A DNA stretch of 64,000 bases, from the NCBI RefSeq assembly GCF_014650695.1, contig NZ_BMVL01000004.1, positions 1-64,000 of the forward strand, read 5' to 3'. Source of the stretch: Streptomyces avidinii. Lineage in GTDB: Bacteria; Actinomycetota; Actinomycetes; Streptomycetales; Streptomycetaceae. The translations under genes and the position numbers were made by a program. The notes below the pieces were generated by a model, which did not search any database, was not told where the DNA came from, and saw only the letters and a program-made list of their open reading frames with translations. Shown here piece after piece: positions 1 to 9,234 of this stretch (within the stretch, counting starts at the first letter, position 1; every line of letters starts with the position of its first letter).

Positions 1-62
1 CACACCGCACTCGACGGCCAGCCACCGATCAGCCGTGTCAACAACGCTGCAGGTCAATACAC

Positions 63-1469
63 CTAGCCCTCCAGCAGGTGCCCCATCCACTCCTCGATGC
101 CGGTGACCGTGCGCGGCAGCGCGCCCGACATCAGGCGCGCACCGTCCGAGGTGATGACCAGGTCGTCCTCGATGCGCACGCCGATGCCCCGCAGTTCCAC
201 CGGGAGCGTCTCGTCGTCGGGCTGGAGGTACAGGCCCGGTTCCACCGTCAGGACCTGGCCCTCCTCCAGGACACCGTCCAGGTAGGTCTCCGCCCGCGCC
301 TTCGCACAGTCGTGCACGTCCAGCCCCAGCATGTGGCCGCTGCTGCACAGCGTGTACCGCCGGTGCAGGTCGCCCTCCGCGTCCTTCAGGACGCCCCACT
401 CGGCCAGGCCCTCCGCGATCACCCGCATGCCGGCCCGGTGGAAGTCCCCGAAGCTCGCCCCCGGGCGGAGCGCCGCGATGCCCGCCTCCTGGGCGGCCAG
501 GACCAGCTCGTACACCTGGCGCTGGACGGGGGAGAAGCGGCCCGACAGCGGCAGGGTGCGGGTGATGTCCGCCGTGTAGAGGGTGTCCGTCTCCACGCCC
601 GCGTCCAGGAGTAGCAGTTCGGCCCCGTTCAGCCGGCCGTCGTTGCGGATCCAGTGCAGGGTGCAGGCGTGGGCGCCGGACGCGGCGATCGTCTCGTACC
701 CGGTGCCGTTGCCCTCGGCCCGGGCGCGCAGGCCGAAGACCCCCTCGATCCACCGCTCCCCCCGCGGATGCGCCAGCGCGCGCGGCAGGGCCCGTACGAC
801 GTCCTCGAAGCCCGCCGTCGTGTGGTCGACGGCCAGCTGGAGCTGCTCGACCTCCCACGCGTCCTTCACCAGGCGCAGCTCCGAGAGCGCGGAGGCGAGT
901 TCGGGGTCGGTGGCCGCGTTGCGGCCGGCCGGTGAGCCGAGTCCGTCCAGGTGGGCGCAGCGGATGCCGGTGAGGCGTTCGGCCTCCGCCAGGTCCGGCC
1001 GGCGGCCCACCCAGAACTCGCCGTACCGCCGGTCCCGGTAGAACTCCCCGTCCCCGTCCGCCCGCGGCGAGCGCGGCCGCAGGTACAGCACGGCCTCGTG
1101 GGCGTGCGGGCCCGAGGGCTCCAGGACGAGGACGTGGCCCGCCTGGTCCTCGCCGGTGAGGCCGGTCAGCCAGGCGTACGCGCTGTGCGGGCGGAACCGG
1201 TGGTCGCAGTCGTTCGAGCGGACCTTCAGCTCGCCGGCGGGGACGATCAGCCGCTCGCCCGGGAAGCGGGCCGAGAGCCGGGCCCGGCGGGCCGGGGTGA
1301 CGGCGTGGCCGGGGACGCGGGCGGAATCGGGCAGCGGGCTCGCAGCCCAGTTACCCGCCATGAAACGGGACAACTCGAAGGATACAGGGCGGTCGTGGCT
1401 GCCCGTGTTGAGCCGGGCGGGGGTGCCGGGAACGGGGTCGGAGGAGGCGTCGGCGGGGGCGTCGGTCAC
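63..1469 (-). CDS. pepP: Xaa-Pro aminopeptidase (M24B family)
   Basis: Cytoplasmic metallopeptidase that removes the N-terminal residue from peptides with proline in second position. The 468-residue protein has an aminopeptidase-P N-terminal domain (about 30-190) and a C-terminal pita-bread domain. The five metal ligands of the family are visible as D289 (LLDAG), D301 (ADITRT), H379 (SSGHMLG), E410 (TVEPGLYL) and E434 (VRIEDD). The GTG start at 1469 follows a GGGAG ribosome site. There is no signal peptide. The gene is divergent from the collagenase and its start lies 43 bp from the shared 32-bp operator, so it probably finishes digestion of imported Xaa-Pro peptides from collagen. The family call is firm; the substrate role is inferred from context. 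Confidence 0.93.
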   Translation of the reverse strand: MTDAPADASSDPVPGTPARLNTGSHDRPVSFELSRFMAGNWAASPLPDSARVPGHAVTPARRARLSARFPGERLIVPAGELKVRSNDCDHRFRPHSAYAWLTGLTGEDQAGHVLVLEPSGPHAHEAVLYLRPRSPRADGDGEFYRDRRYGEFWVGRRPDLAEAERLTGIRCAHLDGLGSPAGRNAATDPELASALSELRLVKDAWEVEQLQLAVDHTTAGFEDVVRALPRALAHPRGERWIEGVFGLRARAEGNGTGYETIAASGAHACTLHWIRNDGRLNGAELLLLDAGVETDTLYTADITRTLPLSGRFSPVQRQVYELVLAAQEAGIAALRPGASFGDFHRAGMRVIAEGLAEWGVLKDAEGDLHRRYTLCSSGHMLGLDVHDCAKARAETYLDGVLEEGQVLTVEPGLYLQPDDETLPVELRGIGVRIEDDLVITSDGARLMSGALPRTVTGIEEWMGHLLEG

Positions 1470-1511
1470 GAGGACTCCCTCAAGAAGATGCGAACTGGTG
1501 GGCGCACAGGT

Positions 1512-1543
1512 CTTGTCAGTGCAATTTCACATTACTATGTTAC
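1512..1543. promoter_or_regulatory. Collagenase promoter with operator (32-bp block, copy 1)
   Basis: The block contains TTGTCA (1513-1518), a 17-bp spacer and TATGTT (1536-1541), a good sigma-70-type promoter for the collagenase. An operator-like sequence, AATGTGAAATTGCAC on the minus strand, covers the spacer. The same 32 bp occur unchanged at 14178-14209 in front of the peptide importer. Divergent regulation of the aminopeptidase from here is likely, but I could not place its own -35/-10. Confidence 0.75.
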
Positions 1544-1644
1544 AGCTCACACCGCGGCACGTTAATCCCCGTCAAACGCCGTGTGACGCAGGGCAGTTCA
1601 CGCACCACCCCCCACCTCACCTCTCTCCACATCAGGAGTCCTCG

Positions 1645-4035
1645 GTGCTCAAGCACAGAGCTGTGCGCTCTTCCCTTCTTGCCTCCGCCGTTGCCGTGAC
1701 CCTCCTCGCCACCGCGGGGCAGGCCACCACGCAGGCCGCCGAATCCGCGGCCCCGGCCCCCTTCACCGGCGCACAGGCCGCCCCGGCCGCCCCCGCCCCC
1801 GCCCCCGGCCCGACGGGAAACCCCTTCGACGAGGTCGACCGCCTGGCCAACCCGAAGGACAACACCCCGGCGCCCGCCCCGGCCCCGGGCGGGCAGAACA
1901 TCACCGGGCAGGTCCCCGGCGCGGCGACGGCCGCCGCCCCCGCCGACGACCTGCAGAAGCGCGGCAAGGCGCCCAAGGCCGCCCCCACCGCGAAGAGCGT
2001 CGCCGCGGGCGTCCCCTGCACCCTCGACGGGATCACCGGCCTCACCCCGGAGCAGTTCGCCGACTTCCTCGGAGACCAGGCCGTCCTCGCCGACGGCTGT
2101 CTGCGCGGGCTGATCTGGACCTGGGACGCCCGCCTGACCCCGGTCATGTCGGACGCGCACGTCCAGGCCGTCTCCCGCCGGATATCCAGCCTGGCCGCCG
2201 CCCACGACGGCCGTAACTCCTCGCACCTGGAGGAGATGTTCACGTACCTGCACGCGGTCGCCTACCACGACTACTCGCGCACCGAGATCGACGTCACCGA
2301 CGCCCCCACCGTCGACGCCATGCGCCGGGCCATCGCCGACTTCGCGGGCGCCGCGCACACCTTCGACGTGACGCCGAGCAACGCCCGCACCCTGCGCGAG
2401 GCCCTCTACGCCGGCAGCGCGCCCGGCCTGCGCCAGCACCAGCTGGGCCTCATCAAGAAGGTCCTGGCCACCATGGACCCGGCCCACCCGGCCACCCACC
2501 TCGACGCCGGCTGGGGCGGCGCCGCGCTGGCCGCCCTGTCCGTCTCCTACCTGGGTGTCTACCCGGGCAACCAGGACACCGCCTTCCACGCCGCCGTGGC
2601 CGCCGACGCCTCCTACCGCGACACCTTCAAGGCCTTCTCCACCTACACGCACCTCAAGGGCACCGGCAACGCCTGGGTGGTGCGCGACGCGCTGAGCGAG
2701 TACGCCCGCTTCGGCCAGGTCGAGGGCCTGCGCGACCGGGTCGTCGCCGACCTCGGCGCGATGCTCGGGCCCGTCCGCGCCGCCTTCGGCGACGGCAGCG
2801 AGCCGTGGGCCAAGATCGTCTCCTGGCTCAACGTCTACGAGGCCTGCAAGCCGTACGGGGTGTGCAAGGAGGACATCGAGAAGCAGCTGTTCCCCTACAC
2901 CTACACCTACGACAACGGCGCCATCAAGGTCCGCACCGCCCTGGACCGCGCCACGGTCGACCAGCTGTACTACGCGAGCAAGCAGGTGAAGGCCCAGTAC
3001 CACCGCGTGCTCGGCACCGACCAGCCGCTCGCGGGCGACCCCAACTCCACGCTGAACATCGTGCTGTACGCCTCCCGCGCCGACTACGTCAACTACCACC
3101 CGATCCTGACCGGCTACGACACCAACAACGGCGGCATCTACATCGAGAACGGCGCCACCTTCTACACCTACCAGCGCCGCGTCCCGCAGGACTCCTCCCT
3201 CACCCTCGAGGAGCTCTTCCGCCACGAGTACACGCACTACCTCAACGGCCGCTTCGCGGTCCCCGGCTTCTTCGGCGAGGGCGAATGGTACGAGGGCGAC
3301 CGGACGACCGCCATGGACGAGGGCACGGCCGAGTTCTTCGACGGCGCCACCCGCGACAACGGCATCGCCGTCCGCAAGTCCCTGGTCAAGGGCATCATCA
3401 GCGACACGGCCGGCGGCGGCCCGCGCATGAGCGTCGAGCAGCTGCTGAACGCCACCTACGACGGCGACGGCTTCCGCTTCTACAGCTACGCCGGCACCTT
3501 CTTCGAGTTCCTGTGGACCGAGAAGCCCGCGCTGCTGCGCGAGATGTACACGCACCTGCGGGCCAACGACGTGGTGGCCTACGACGCCTGGCGCCACCGG
3601 ATGGGCGCCGACACCTACCTCCAGCGCGACTACGACCGCTTCCTGGACGCGCAGATCGCCAAGGTCGACCAGCTCTTCGTGCCGAACACCGCCTTCACCC
3701 CGAACGACCGGCTGCGCGACTCGGCGCTCGCCTCGGTGAAGTCCTCCTTCGCGGCGGCCACCTACAACACCCCGGACTGCGTGGAGAACGGTGACCCCGG
3801 CAAGCGCCGCTTCACCTGCACCGGCCGGATCACCGCGAACCTGAAGAACTGGCGGAGCGACGACCAGAACTTCAAGGACATGTCGGAGACGGTCGACTAC
3901 TTCATCCTCGACCGGGCGGGTGCGGCCTCCAACAACCTGGCCGACATGAACTGCTCCTTCGGCCCGGTGGAGATCTGGACGAACAAGGTGGCGGGCACCT
4001 CCGGTTACAGCTGTGAGGGTCCGCTCCGCGGCTGA
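1645..4035 (+). CDS. Secreted microbial collagenase (M9)
   Basis: Zinc metalloprotease that cleaves native collagen outside the cell. The GTG at 1645 was chosen because CAGGAG lies 6 bp upstream and it starts a typical signal peptide (KHRAVR, hydrophobic run, cleavage near residue 30); the frame stays open upstream but without coding character. The 796-residue product has an Ala/Pro-rich linker (about 30-120), the M9 N-terminal activator region, and the catalytic domain with H527-E528-Y-T-H531 and the third ligand E559 in DEGTAEF. The C-terminus is a short Cys-containing tail; no PKD or collagen-binding repeats as in clostridial enzymes were seen. It has its own operator-controlled promoter and a strong terminator behind it. 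The family call is firm. Confidence 0.95.
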   Translation: MLKHRAVRSSLLASAVAVTLLATAGQATTQAAESAAPAPFTGAQAAPAAPAPAPGPTGNPFDEVDRLANPKDNTPAPAPAPGGQNITGQVPGAATAAAPADDLQKRGKAPKAAPTAKSVAAGVPCTLDGITGLTPEQFADFLGDQAVLADGCLRGLIWTWDARLTPVMSDAHVQAVSRRISSLAAAHDGRNSSHLEEMFTYLHAVAYHDYSRTEIDVTDAPTVDAMRRAIADFAGAAHTFDVTPSNARTLREALYAGSAPGLRQHQLGLIKKVLATMDPAHPATHLDAGWGGAALAALSVSYLGVYPGNQDTAFHAAVAADASYRDTFKAFSTYTHLKGTGNAWVVRDALSEYARFGQVEGLRDRVVADLGAMLGPVRAAFGDGSEPWAKIVSWLNVYEACKPYGVCKEDIEKQLFPYTYTYDNGAIKVRTALDRATVDQLYYASKQVKAQYHRVLGTDQPLAGDPNSTLNIVLYASRADYVNYHPILTGYDTNNGGIYIENGATFYTYQRRVPQDSSLTLEELFRHEYTHYLNGRFAVPGFFGEGEWYEGDRTTAMDEGTAEFFDGATRDNGIAVRKSLVKGIISDTAGGGPRMSVEQLLNATYDGDGFRFYSYAGTFFEFLWTEKPALLREMYTHLRANDVVAYDAWRHRMGADTYLQRDYDRFLDAQIAKVDQLFVPNTAFTPNDRLRDSALASVKSSFAAATYNTPDCVENGDPGKRRFTCTGRITANLKNWRSDDQNFKDMSETVDYFILDRAGAASNNLADMNCSFGPVEIWTNKVAGTSGYSCEGPLRG

Positions 4036-4069
4036 CCGGCACCGGTCCGCCGCCGACCCCGGCCCGGCG

Positions 4070-4112
4070 CCGGACCGGTCCCGCATCCGAGGGGGGTGCG
4101 GGACCGGTCCGG
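4070..4112 (+). terminator. Collagenase terminator
   Basis: A perfect 16-bp inverted repeat (CCGGACCGGTCCCGCA and its complement) with an 11-nt loop, 35 bp behind the collagenase stop. It separates the collagenase from the hydroxyproline operon. There is no U-tract, as is usual in Streptomyces. Confidence 0.8.
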
Positions 4113-4133
4113 GCGTCTGGGCAGGCCCTAGAG

Positions 4134-4148
4134 AATGTGACATATTAC
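4134..4148. promoter_or_regulatory. Operator-like site before hydroxyproline operon
   Basis: AATGTGACATATTAC matches the core seen in front of the other units of this block. It ends 4 bp before the GTG start at 4153. The CATATT inside it sits at -12 to -7 of that GTG, which fits a leaderless transcript, so a repressor here would cover the -10 region. Confidence 0.6.
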
Positions 4149-4152
4149 TGCC

Positions 4153-5328
4153 GTGCTCAAGAGACACTCCCTGGACGTCGTGATCATCGGCGCCGGCGTC
4201 GTCGGGGCGGCCTGCGCGTACTACGCGGCCCGCGCCGGACTCTCCGTGGCCGTGGTCGACCGGGGCCCCGTCGCGGGCGGCACCACCGGCGCCGGCGAAG
4301 GCAACCTGCTCGTCTCCGACAAGGAGGCCGGCCCCGAACTCGACCTGGCACTGCTGTCCACCCGCCTGTGGACCGAACTCGCCGCGGTCCTCCCGCGGGA
4401 GATCGAGTACGAGCCCAAGGGCGGGCTCGTCGTGGCCCCCGACGAGACCACCGTCAAGGCCCTGCGGACCTTCGCCGAGGGCCAGCGCGCGGCCGGGGTC
4501 GACGCGGTCGAGGTCGCGGCGGACGTCCTGCACGAGCTGGAGCCGCACCTGGCACCGGGCATGGCGGGCGGGTTCCACTACCCGCAGGACGCCCAGGTCC
4601 AGCCCGCGCAGGCGGCGGCCCGGCTGCTGGCCGCGTCGGCCGCCGAGGTGCACCTCGGCGAGGAGGTGACGCAGATCCTGCTGGACCGGGGCGCCGTACG
4701 CGGGGTGCGCACGCCCCGCCGTGAACTCCTGGCCCCGGCCGTGGTGAACGCGGCGGGCACCTGGGGCGGGCACATCGCCTCGCTGGCCGGGGTCACCCTG
4801 CCCGTCCTCCCGCGCCGCGGCTTCGTCCTGGTGACCGAACCCCTGCCGAGGGTGGTCCGGCACAAGGTCTACGCCGCCGACTACATCGCGGACGTCGCCA
4901 GCGGCTCCGCCGCCCTGCAGTCCTCGGCGGTCGTCGAGGGCACCCCGTCGGGCCCGGTCCTGATCGGCGCCACCAGGGAGCGCGTCGGCTTCGACCGCAC
5001 CCTCTCCACGGAGGCCCTGCGCCGGCTGGCCTCCCAGGCGGCGGCACTCTTCCCCGTCCTGGCCGACGTCCGGGTCATGCGCACCTACCACGGTTTCCGC
5101 CCCTACCTGCCCGACCACCTCCCGGCGATCGGCCCCGACCCGCGGCGCCCCGGGCTGCTGCACGCCTGCGGCCACGAGGGCGCCGGCATCGGACTGGCCC
5201 CCGCCACCGGGCTGCTGGTCGCCGCCGCTCTGACGGGGGCCGCACCACCGCTCCCCGTGCACCCGTTCCGCCCGGACCGCTTCGCGGCGGACCCGGCCGC
5301 CGCCGACAACCCCGAGGAGCAGCACTGA
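4153..5328 (+). CDS. D-hydroxyproline dehydrogenase, DadA-like FAD subunit
   Basis: FAD-dependent amine oxidoreductase of the DAO/DadA family, 391 residues, with the dinucleotide-binding motif IIGAGVVGAACA at residues 11-22. In hydroxyproline operons this subunit oxidises cis-4-hydroxy-D-proline to pyrroline-4-hydroxy-2-carboxylate. The next two genes encode a 2Fe-2S protein and a second flavoprotein, which together make the known three-component D-hydroxyproline dehydrogenase type. No ribosome site precedes the GTG at 4153 and a -10-like CATATT lies at -12 to -7, so translation is probably leaderless. The stop overlaps the next ATG by one base. D-proline or D-amino-acid oxidation in general is the alternative; the context favours hydroxyproline. 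Confidence 0.88.
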   Translation: MLKRHSLDVVIIGAGVVGAACAYYAARAGLSVAVVDRGPVAGGTTGAGEGNLLVSDKEAGPELDLALLSTRLWTELAAVLPREIEYEPKGGLVVAPDETTVKALRTFAEGQRAAGVDAVEVAADVLHELEPHLAPGMAGGFHYPQDAQVQPAQAAARLLAASAAEVHLGEEVTQILLDRGAVRGVRTPRRELLAPAVVNAAGTWGGHIASLAGVTLPVLPRRGFVLVTEPLPRVVRHKVYAADYIADVASGSAALQSSAVVEGTPSGPVLIGATRERVGFDRTLSTEALRRLASQAAALFPVLADVRVMRTYHGFRPYLPDHLPAIGPDPRRPGLLHACGHEGAGIGLAPATGLLVAAALTGAAPPLPVHPFRPDRFAADPAAADNPEEQH

Positions 5329-5639
5329 TGCACAGCCCCCGCTCGCTGGTCGGCGGTACGCCGGTGGCCGCGCACGAGATCACCTTCGACGGGCGGGAAC
5401 TGCCCGCCCTGCCCGGCCAGAGCATCGCCGCCGTGCTCTGGGGCGCGGGCATCCTCGCCTGGCGCACCACCCGCGAGGGCGGAGCCCCGCGCGGGGCGTT
5501 CTGCGGGATCGGCAGCTGCTTCGACTGCCTGGTCACCGTCAACGGCCGCCCGAACCAGCGGGCCTGCCTGGTCCCCGCCCGACCGGGGGACACCGTCACC
5601 ACCCAGGAGGGAACCGGCCGTGCCGACCTCGCCGTCTGA
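5328..5639 (+). CDS. D-hydroxyproline dehydrogenase, 2Fe-2S subunit
   Basis: Small ferredoxin-like protein of 103 residues with the plant-type 2Fe-2S ligand pattern C59-x4-C64-x2-C67-x12-C80. In this enzyme class it passes electrons between the two flavoprotein subunits. It starts one base before the end of the upstream gene and overlaps the next gene by 20 bp, so the three subunits are translationally coupled and expected in one complex. The assignment as a dehydrogenase subunit comes from context; the cluster type is seen directly. Confidence 0.88.
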   Translation: MHSPRSLVGGTPVAAHEITFDGRELPALPGQSIAAVLWGAGILAWRTTREGGAPRGAFCGIGSCFDCLVTVNGRPNQRACLVPARPGDTVTTQEGTGRADLAV

Positions 5640-7221
5640 ACCCGCCGGTCGCGCGGGCCGCGCGGATCCCGCGGGCCCGTCGGGTCCCGCCACCGCGCCG
5701 ACACCTGCGCCCACCGCCGCGCCCGCTGCCGTGCCCCGGCCTGCCGCCCATCCCGGGCCCGCTGCCGCGCCCGTCGTGGCGTCCGCTCACCGGGCCGCGC
5801 CGGCCCGTGCCGATCTCGCCATCGTCGGAGCCGGCCCGGCCGGACTGGCCGCCGCCGTCACCGCCGCCGGGCTCGGGCTGCGGGTCGTCCTCCTCGACGC
5901 GGGCGACCGCCCGGGCGGGCAGTTCTACCGCCACCCCGCCCCGGGCCTGGGCGCGGCCCGCCCCGAGGCGCTCCACCACGGCTGGGCCGAGTTCGCGACC
6001 CGCGAAGCCGCCCTGCGCGCCCACGAGTCGGCCGGCCGGATCACGTACCTCCCGCTCCACCACGTCTGGACGGTCGTCCCGGTCGGGGCGGCCGGGGCAC
6101 GCCGCGGGCACGGCGCGCCCGCCACCGAGTGGATCCTGCACGCCGTCGCCGGTCACGCCCCCGAGGAGCGGGCCGTGGCCGTGACGGCCCGGGCGGTGCT
6201 CATCGCCACCGGCGCCTACGAGCGGCAACTGCCCTTCCCCGGCTGGACCCTGCCCGGGGTGATCGGCGCCGGCGGGGCGCAGGCCATGCTCAAGAGCGGG
6301 CTGGTGCTGCCGGGCAAGCGGGTGGTCGTCGCCGGGAGCGGGCCGCTGCTGCTCGCCGTGGCCGGCTCGCTGGCCGCCGCCGGAGCCACCGTGCCCGCCG
6401 TGGTGGAGGCCGCCTCCTACACCGCGTACGCGGGCCGGGTCCCCGCCCTGCTGCGCAACCCCGGCAAGCTCGTCGAGGCCGCCGGCTACGGCGGGGCGCT
6501 GGCCCGCCACCACGTCCGGCTCCTCACCCGGCACGCCGTCACCGAGGCGCACGGCACCGAACGGGTCGAGGCCGTCACCGTGGCCCGGCTCGACCGGAAC
6601 TGGCGTCCGCTGCCGGGCACCGGCCGCCGGATCCCCTGCGACGCCCTGGCCGTCGGCCACGGGCTGGTGCCCCAGCTGGAACTCGCCACCGGCCTCGGCT
6701 GCGCCATCCGGCGAAGCCCCGACGGGACCGTCGCCCTGGAACTCGACGCCGAGCAGCGGACCTCCGTCCCCGGGATCTGGTCGGCGGGTGAGACCGGTGG
6801 TATCGGGGGAGCCCAACTGGCCATGATCGAGGGCGAACTGGCCGCGCACTCCGTCGCGGGCGCGCTGCCCGCGGCCCGGCTCACCCGCAGCCGCGCGCGG
6901 CTGCGCGCCTTCGCCGACGCGATGGCCGCCGCGCACCGCCCCGGTGAGGGCTGGACCGGCTGGCTCCGGGACGACGCGGTCGTCTGCCGCTGCGAGGAGG
7001 TGCCGGCCGGGCGGATCCGGGAAGCCGCAGACGACCTCGGCGCGCGGGACGCCCGTACCGTCAAACTCCTCACCCGGGCCGGCATGGGCTGGTGCCAGGG
7101 CCGGATGTGCGGTCCCGCGGTCGCGGCCCTGGCCGGGGAGGAAGGCGCGCCCGACCGGCGTCCGCTGTCCTGCCCGGTGCCGCTGCGCCATCTCGCCGAA
7201 CTTCCGCCCGCCGGGCACTGA
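5620..7221 (+). CDS. D-hydroxyproline dehydrogenase, FAD/NAD-binding subunit
   Basis: Pyridine nucleotide-disulfide oxidoreductase-type flavoprotein of 533 residues. The Rossmann motif IVGAGPAGLAAA is at residues 68-79 and a BFD-like 2Fe-2S domain closes the protein with C456-R-C458 and C492-x4-C497. The GTG start at 5620 has a perfect AGGAGG 9 bp upstream inside the preceding gene. The first 65 residues are a low-complexity Ala/Pro/Gly extension that the family does not need; an internal start nearer residue 60 cannot be excluded, but no better ribosome site was seen. It pairs with the DadA-like and 2Fe-2S subunits as in the heterotrimeric D-hydroxyproline or D-proline dehydrogenases. Confidence 0.88.
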   Translation: MPTSPSEPAGRAGRADPAGPSGPATAPTPAPTAAPAAVPRPAAHPGPAAAPVVASAHRAAPARADLAIVGAGPAGLAAAVTAAGLGLRVVLLDAGDRPGGQFYRHPAPGLGAARPEALHHGWAEFATREAALRAHESAGRITYLPLHHVWTVVPVGAAGARRGHGAPATEWILHAVAGHAPEERAVAVTARAVLIATGAYERQLPFPGWTLPGVIGAGGAQAMLKSGLVLPGKRVVVAGSGPLLLAVAGSLAAAGATVPAVVEAASYTAYAGRVPALLRNPGKLVEAAGYGGALARHHVRLLTRHAVTEAHGTERVEAVTVARLDRNWRPLPGTGRRIPCDALAVGHGLVPQLELATGLGCAIRRSPDGTVALELDAEQRTSVPGIWSAGETGGIGGAQLAMIEGELAAHSVAGALPAARLTRSRARLRAFADAMAAAHRPGEGWTGWLRDDAVVCRCEEVPAGRIREAADDLGARDARTVKLLTRAGMGWCQGRMCGPAVAALAGEEGAPDRRPLSCPVPLRHLAELPPAGH

Positions 7222-7258
7222 TCGGGGTGCGCGGGCCCTTGTGGCCGCGCCGCACCCA

Positions 7259-7275
7259 CTAGTAAAATGTCACAC
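7259..7275. promoter_or_regulatory. Operator-like site before the DapA-family gene
   Basis: On the minus strand the site reads GTGTGACATTTTACTAG, aligning with the site at 4134. It lies in the only real gap of the operon (75 bp) and suggests a second, equally regulated promoter for the downstream half. The AGGGAG at 7284-7289 is the ribosome site of the next gene. Confidence 0.55.
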
Positions 7276-7296
7276 ACCACTCTAGGGAGCTCTCAC

Positions 7297-8211
7297 ATGA
7301 CCCACGCGCACACCCCCGCGCCCCGCACCCGTCCCTGGCACGGAATCATGGTCGCCACCGCGCTCCCGCTGCGCGAGGACCTCACCGTCGACCACGACGC
7401 GTACGCCGAACACGTGGCCTGGCTGATCGCCAACGGCTGCGACGGCGTGGTTCCCAACGGTTCCCTCGGCGAGTACCAGACCCTCACCGACGAGGAGCGG
7501 GCGCGCGTCGTGCGTACCGCCGTCGAGGCGGCGGGCGACGGCGCCCGCGTCATGCCCGGCGTCGCCGCCTACGGCAGCGCCGAGGCCCGACGCTGGGCCG
7601 ACCAGGCCGCCGAGGCGGGCGCCGGCTCCGTCCTCCTGCTGCCCCCCAACGCCTTCCGGGCCGACGAGGACGCCGTACGCGCCCACTACGCCGAGGTCGC
7701 CCGCGCCGGGCTGCCCGTCGTCGCGTACAACAACCCCATCGACACCAAGGTGGACCTGACCCCGGCCCTGCTCGCCCGGTTGCACGCCGACGGTTCCATC
7801 GTCGCGGTCAAGGAGTTCAGCGGTGACGTGCGCCGCGCGTACGAGATCGCCGAGCTGGCCCCCGGCCTCGACCTGCTCATCGGCGCCGACGACGTCCTCC
7901 TCGAACTGGCCCTCGCGGGCGCCGTCGGGTGGATCGCCGGCTACCCCAACGCGCTCCCGAACTCCTGCGCCACCCTCTACCGTGCCGCCGCCGCCGGGGA
8001 CCTCGACACCGCCCTGCCGCTCTACAAGTCCCTGCACTCCCTGCTGCGCTGGGACTCCAAGACCGAGTTCGTCCAGGCCATCAAGCTCTCCATGGACCTG
8101 GCCGGGCGCCCGGGCGGCGCCACCCGCCCGCCCCGCTTCCCGCTCACGGGCGAGACCGAGGCCGCCGTCCGCGCCGCCACCGAGAAGGCCCTCGCCGAGG
8201 GCCTCAACTAG
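7297..8211 (+). CDS. Pyrroline-4-hydroxy-2-carboxylate deaminase (DapA family)
   Basis: Class I aldolase-fold lyase of the dihydrodipicolinate synthase family, 304 residues. The Schiff-base lysine K172 (VAVKEFSGD) and the catalytic tyrosine Y144 (AYNNP) are present. In hydroxyproline operons this family deaminates and dehydrates pyrroline-4-hydroxy-2-carboxylate to 2-oxoglutarate semialdehyde. The ATG at 7297 was chosen over an in-frame ATG at 7267 because AGGGAG lies 7 bp upstream of it, and because the earlier start lies inside the operator. Lysine-biosynthetic DapA is unlikely here given the neighbours. The function is inferred from family plus context. Confidence 0.87.
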   Translation: MTHAHTPAPRTRPWHGIMVATALPLREDLTVDHDAYAEHVAWLIANGCDGVVPNGSLGEYQTLTDEERARVVRTAVEAAGDGARVMPGVAAYGSAEARRWADQAAEAGAGSVLLLPPNAFRADEDAVRAHYAEVARAGLPVVAYNNPIDTKVDLTPALLARLHADGSIVAVKEFSGDVRRAYEIAELAPGLDLLIGADDVLLELALAGAVGWIAGYPNALPNSCATLYRAAAAGDLDTALPLYKSLHSLLRWDSKTEFVQAIKLSMDLAGRPGGATRPPRFPLTGETEAAVRAATEKALAEGLN

Positions 8212-8229
8212 TCACCGGGGGAAACAGGA

Positions 8230-9234
8230 ATGCGTACGCGCCACGTCTACCACGCGGTGGACTCGCACACCGAGGGCATGCCGACCCGCGTCATCACCGG
8301 GGGAGTCGGGGTGGTCCCCGGCGCCACCATGGCCGAGAAGCGGCTCCACTTCATCGAGCACATGGACCACGTCCGGACGCTGCTCATGTACGAGCCGCGC
8401 GGGCACTCCGCGATGAGCGGCGCGATCCTCCAGCCCCCGACCCGCCCGGACGCCGACTACGGCGTCCTCTACATCGAGGTGTCGGGCCTGCTCCCCATGT
8501 GCGGGCACGGCACCATCGGGGTCGCCACCGTCCTCGTCGAGACCGGCATGGTGCCGGTCGTCGAGCCGGTCACCACCGTCCGGCTCGACACCCCGGCCGG
8601 GCTGGTGAGCGTCGACGTCCGGGTCGAGGACGGTGCGGCCACCGCCGTCACCCTCACCAACGTCCCCTCCTTCGGCGTCGGCCTCGACCTCAAGACCGAG
8701 GTCCCCGGCTTCGGCGCGATCACCTACGACCTGGCCTACGGCGGCAACTTCTACGCCTTCGTCGAACTCGACGCCCTGGGCCTGCCCTTCGACCGAGCCC
8801 GGGGGGACGACCTGATCGCCGCCGGGCTCGCGGTGATGGACGCGATCAACGCCGGCCCGGACCGGCCCGTCCACCCCGAGAACCCCTCCATCGCAGGCGT
8901 CAAGCACGTCTACCTCGCCGCCCCCGGCTCCGACGCCCACCGCTCCCGGCACGCCATGGCCATCCACCCCGGCTGGTTCGACCGCTCGCCCTGCGGCACG
9001 GGGACCAGCGCGCGGATGGCCCAGCTGCACGCCCGCGGCCTGCTGGAGCTCGGCGCGGACTTCGTCAACGAGTCCTTCATCGGCACCGAGTTCACCGGCC
9101 GGCTGGTCGGGGAGACCACCGTCGGCGGCCTCCCGGCCGTCGTCCCCACGGTCACCGGACGGGCCTGGATCACCGGCACTGCCCAGTACTTCCTCGACCC
9201 GACCGACCCCTTCCCCGGAGGGTTCCTGCTGTGA
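8230..9234 (+). CDS. 4-hydroxyproline 2-epimerase (proline racemase family)
   Basis: Cofactor-independent epimerase that converts trans-4-hydroxy-L-proline to cis-4-hydroxy-D-proline, the substrate of the adjacent dehydrogenase. The 334-residue protein has both catalytic cysteines of the family: C91 in MCGHGTIG and C255 in DRSPCGTGTSA. A Cys/Cys pair means racemase or epimerase and not the dehydratase branch. An AGGA-type ribosome site precedes the ATG. Its stop overlaps the start of a second paralogue (GTGA). Proline racemase is the alternative, but the operon argues for hydroxyproline. Confidence 0.9.
   Translation: MRTRHVYHAVDSHTEGMPTRVITGGVGVVPGATMAEKRLHFIEHMDHVRTLLMYEPRGHSAMSGAILQPPTRPDADYGVLYIEVSGLLPMCGHGTIGVATVLVETGMVPVVEPVTTVRLDTPAGLVSVDVRVEDGAATAVTLTNVPSFGVGLDLKTEVPGFGAITYDLAYGGNFYAFVELDALGLPFDRARGDDLIAAGLAVMDAINAGPDRPVHPENPSIAGVKHVYLAAPGSDAHRSRHAMAIHPGWFDRSPCGTGTSARMAQLHARGLLELGADFVNESFIGTEFTGRLVGETTVGGLPAVVPTVTGRAWITGTAQYFLDPTDPFPGGFLL

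Noticed and set aside
1156..1644. N-terminal extension of the collagenase to 959 residues
   Set aside because: It would run through the promoter and part of the divergent aminopeptidase gene; the signal peptide and CAGGAG site fix the start at 1645.
1540..5325. A minus-strand open frame of more than 1200 codons
   Set aside because: It mirrors the collagenase and the dehydrogenase gene, is dominated by Gly, Val, Arg and Gln, and has no domain. It is a shadow of high-GC codon use on the other strand.
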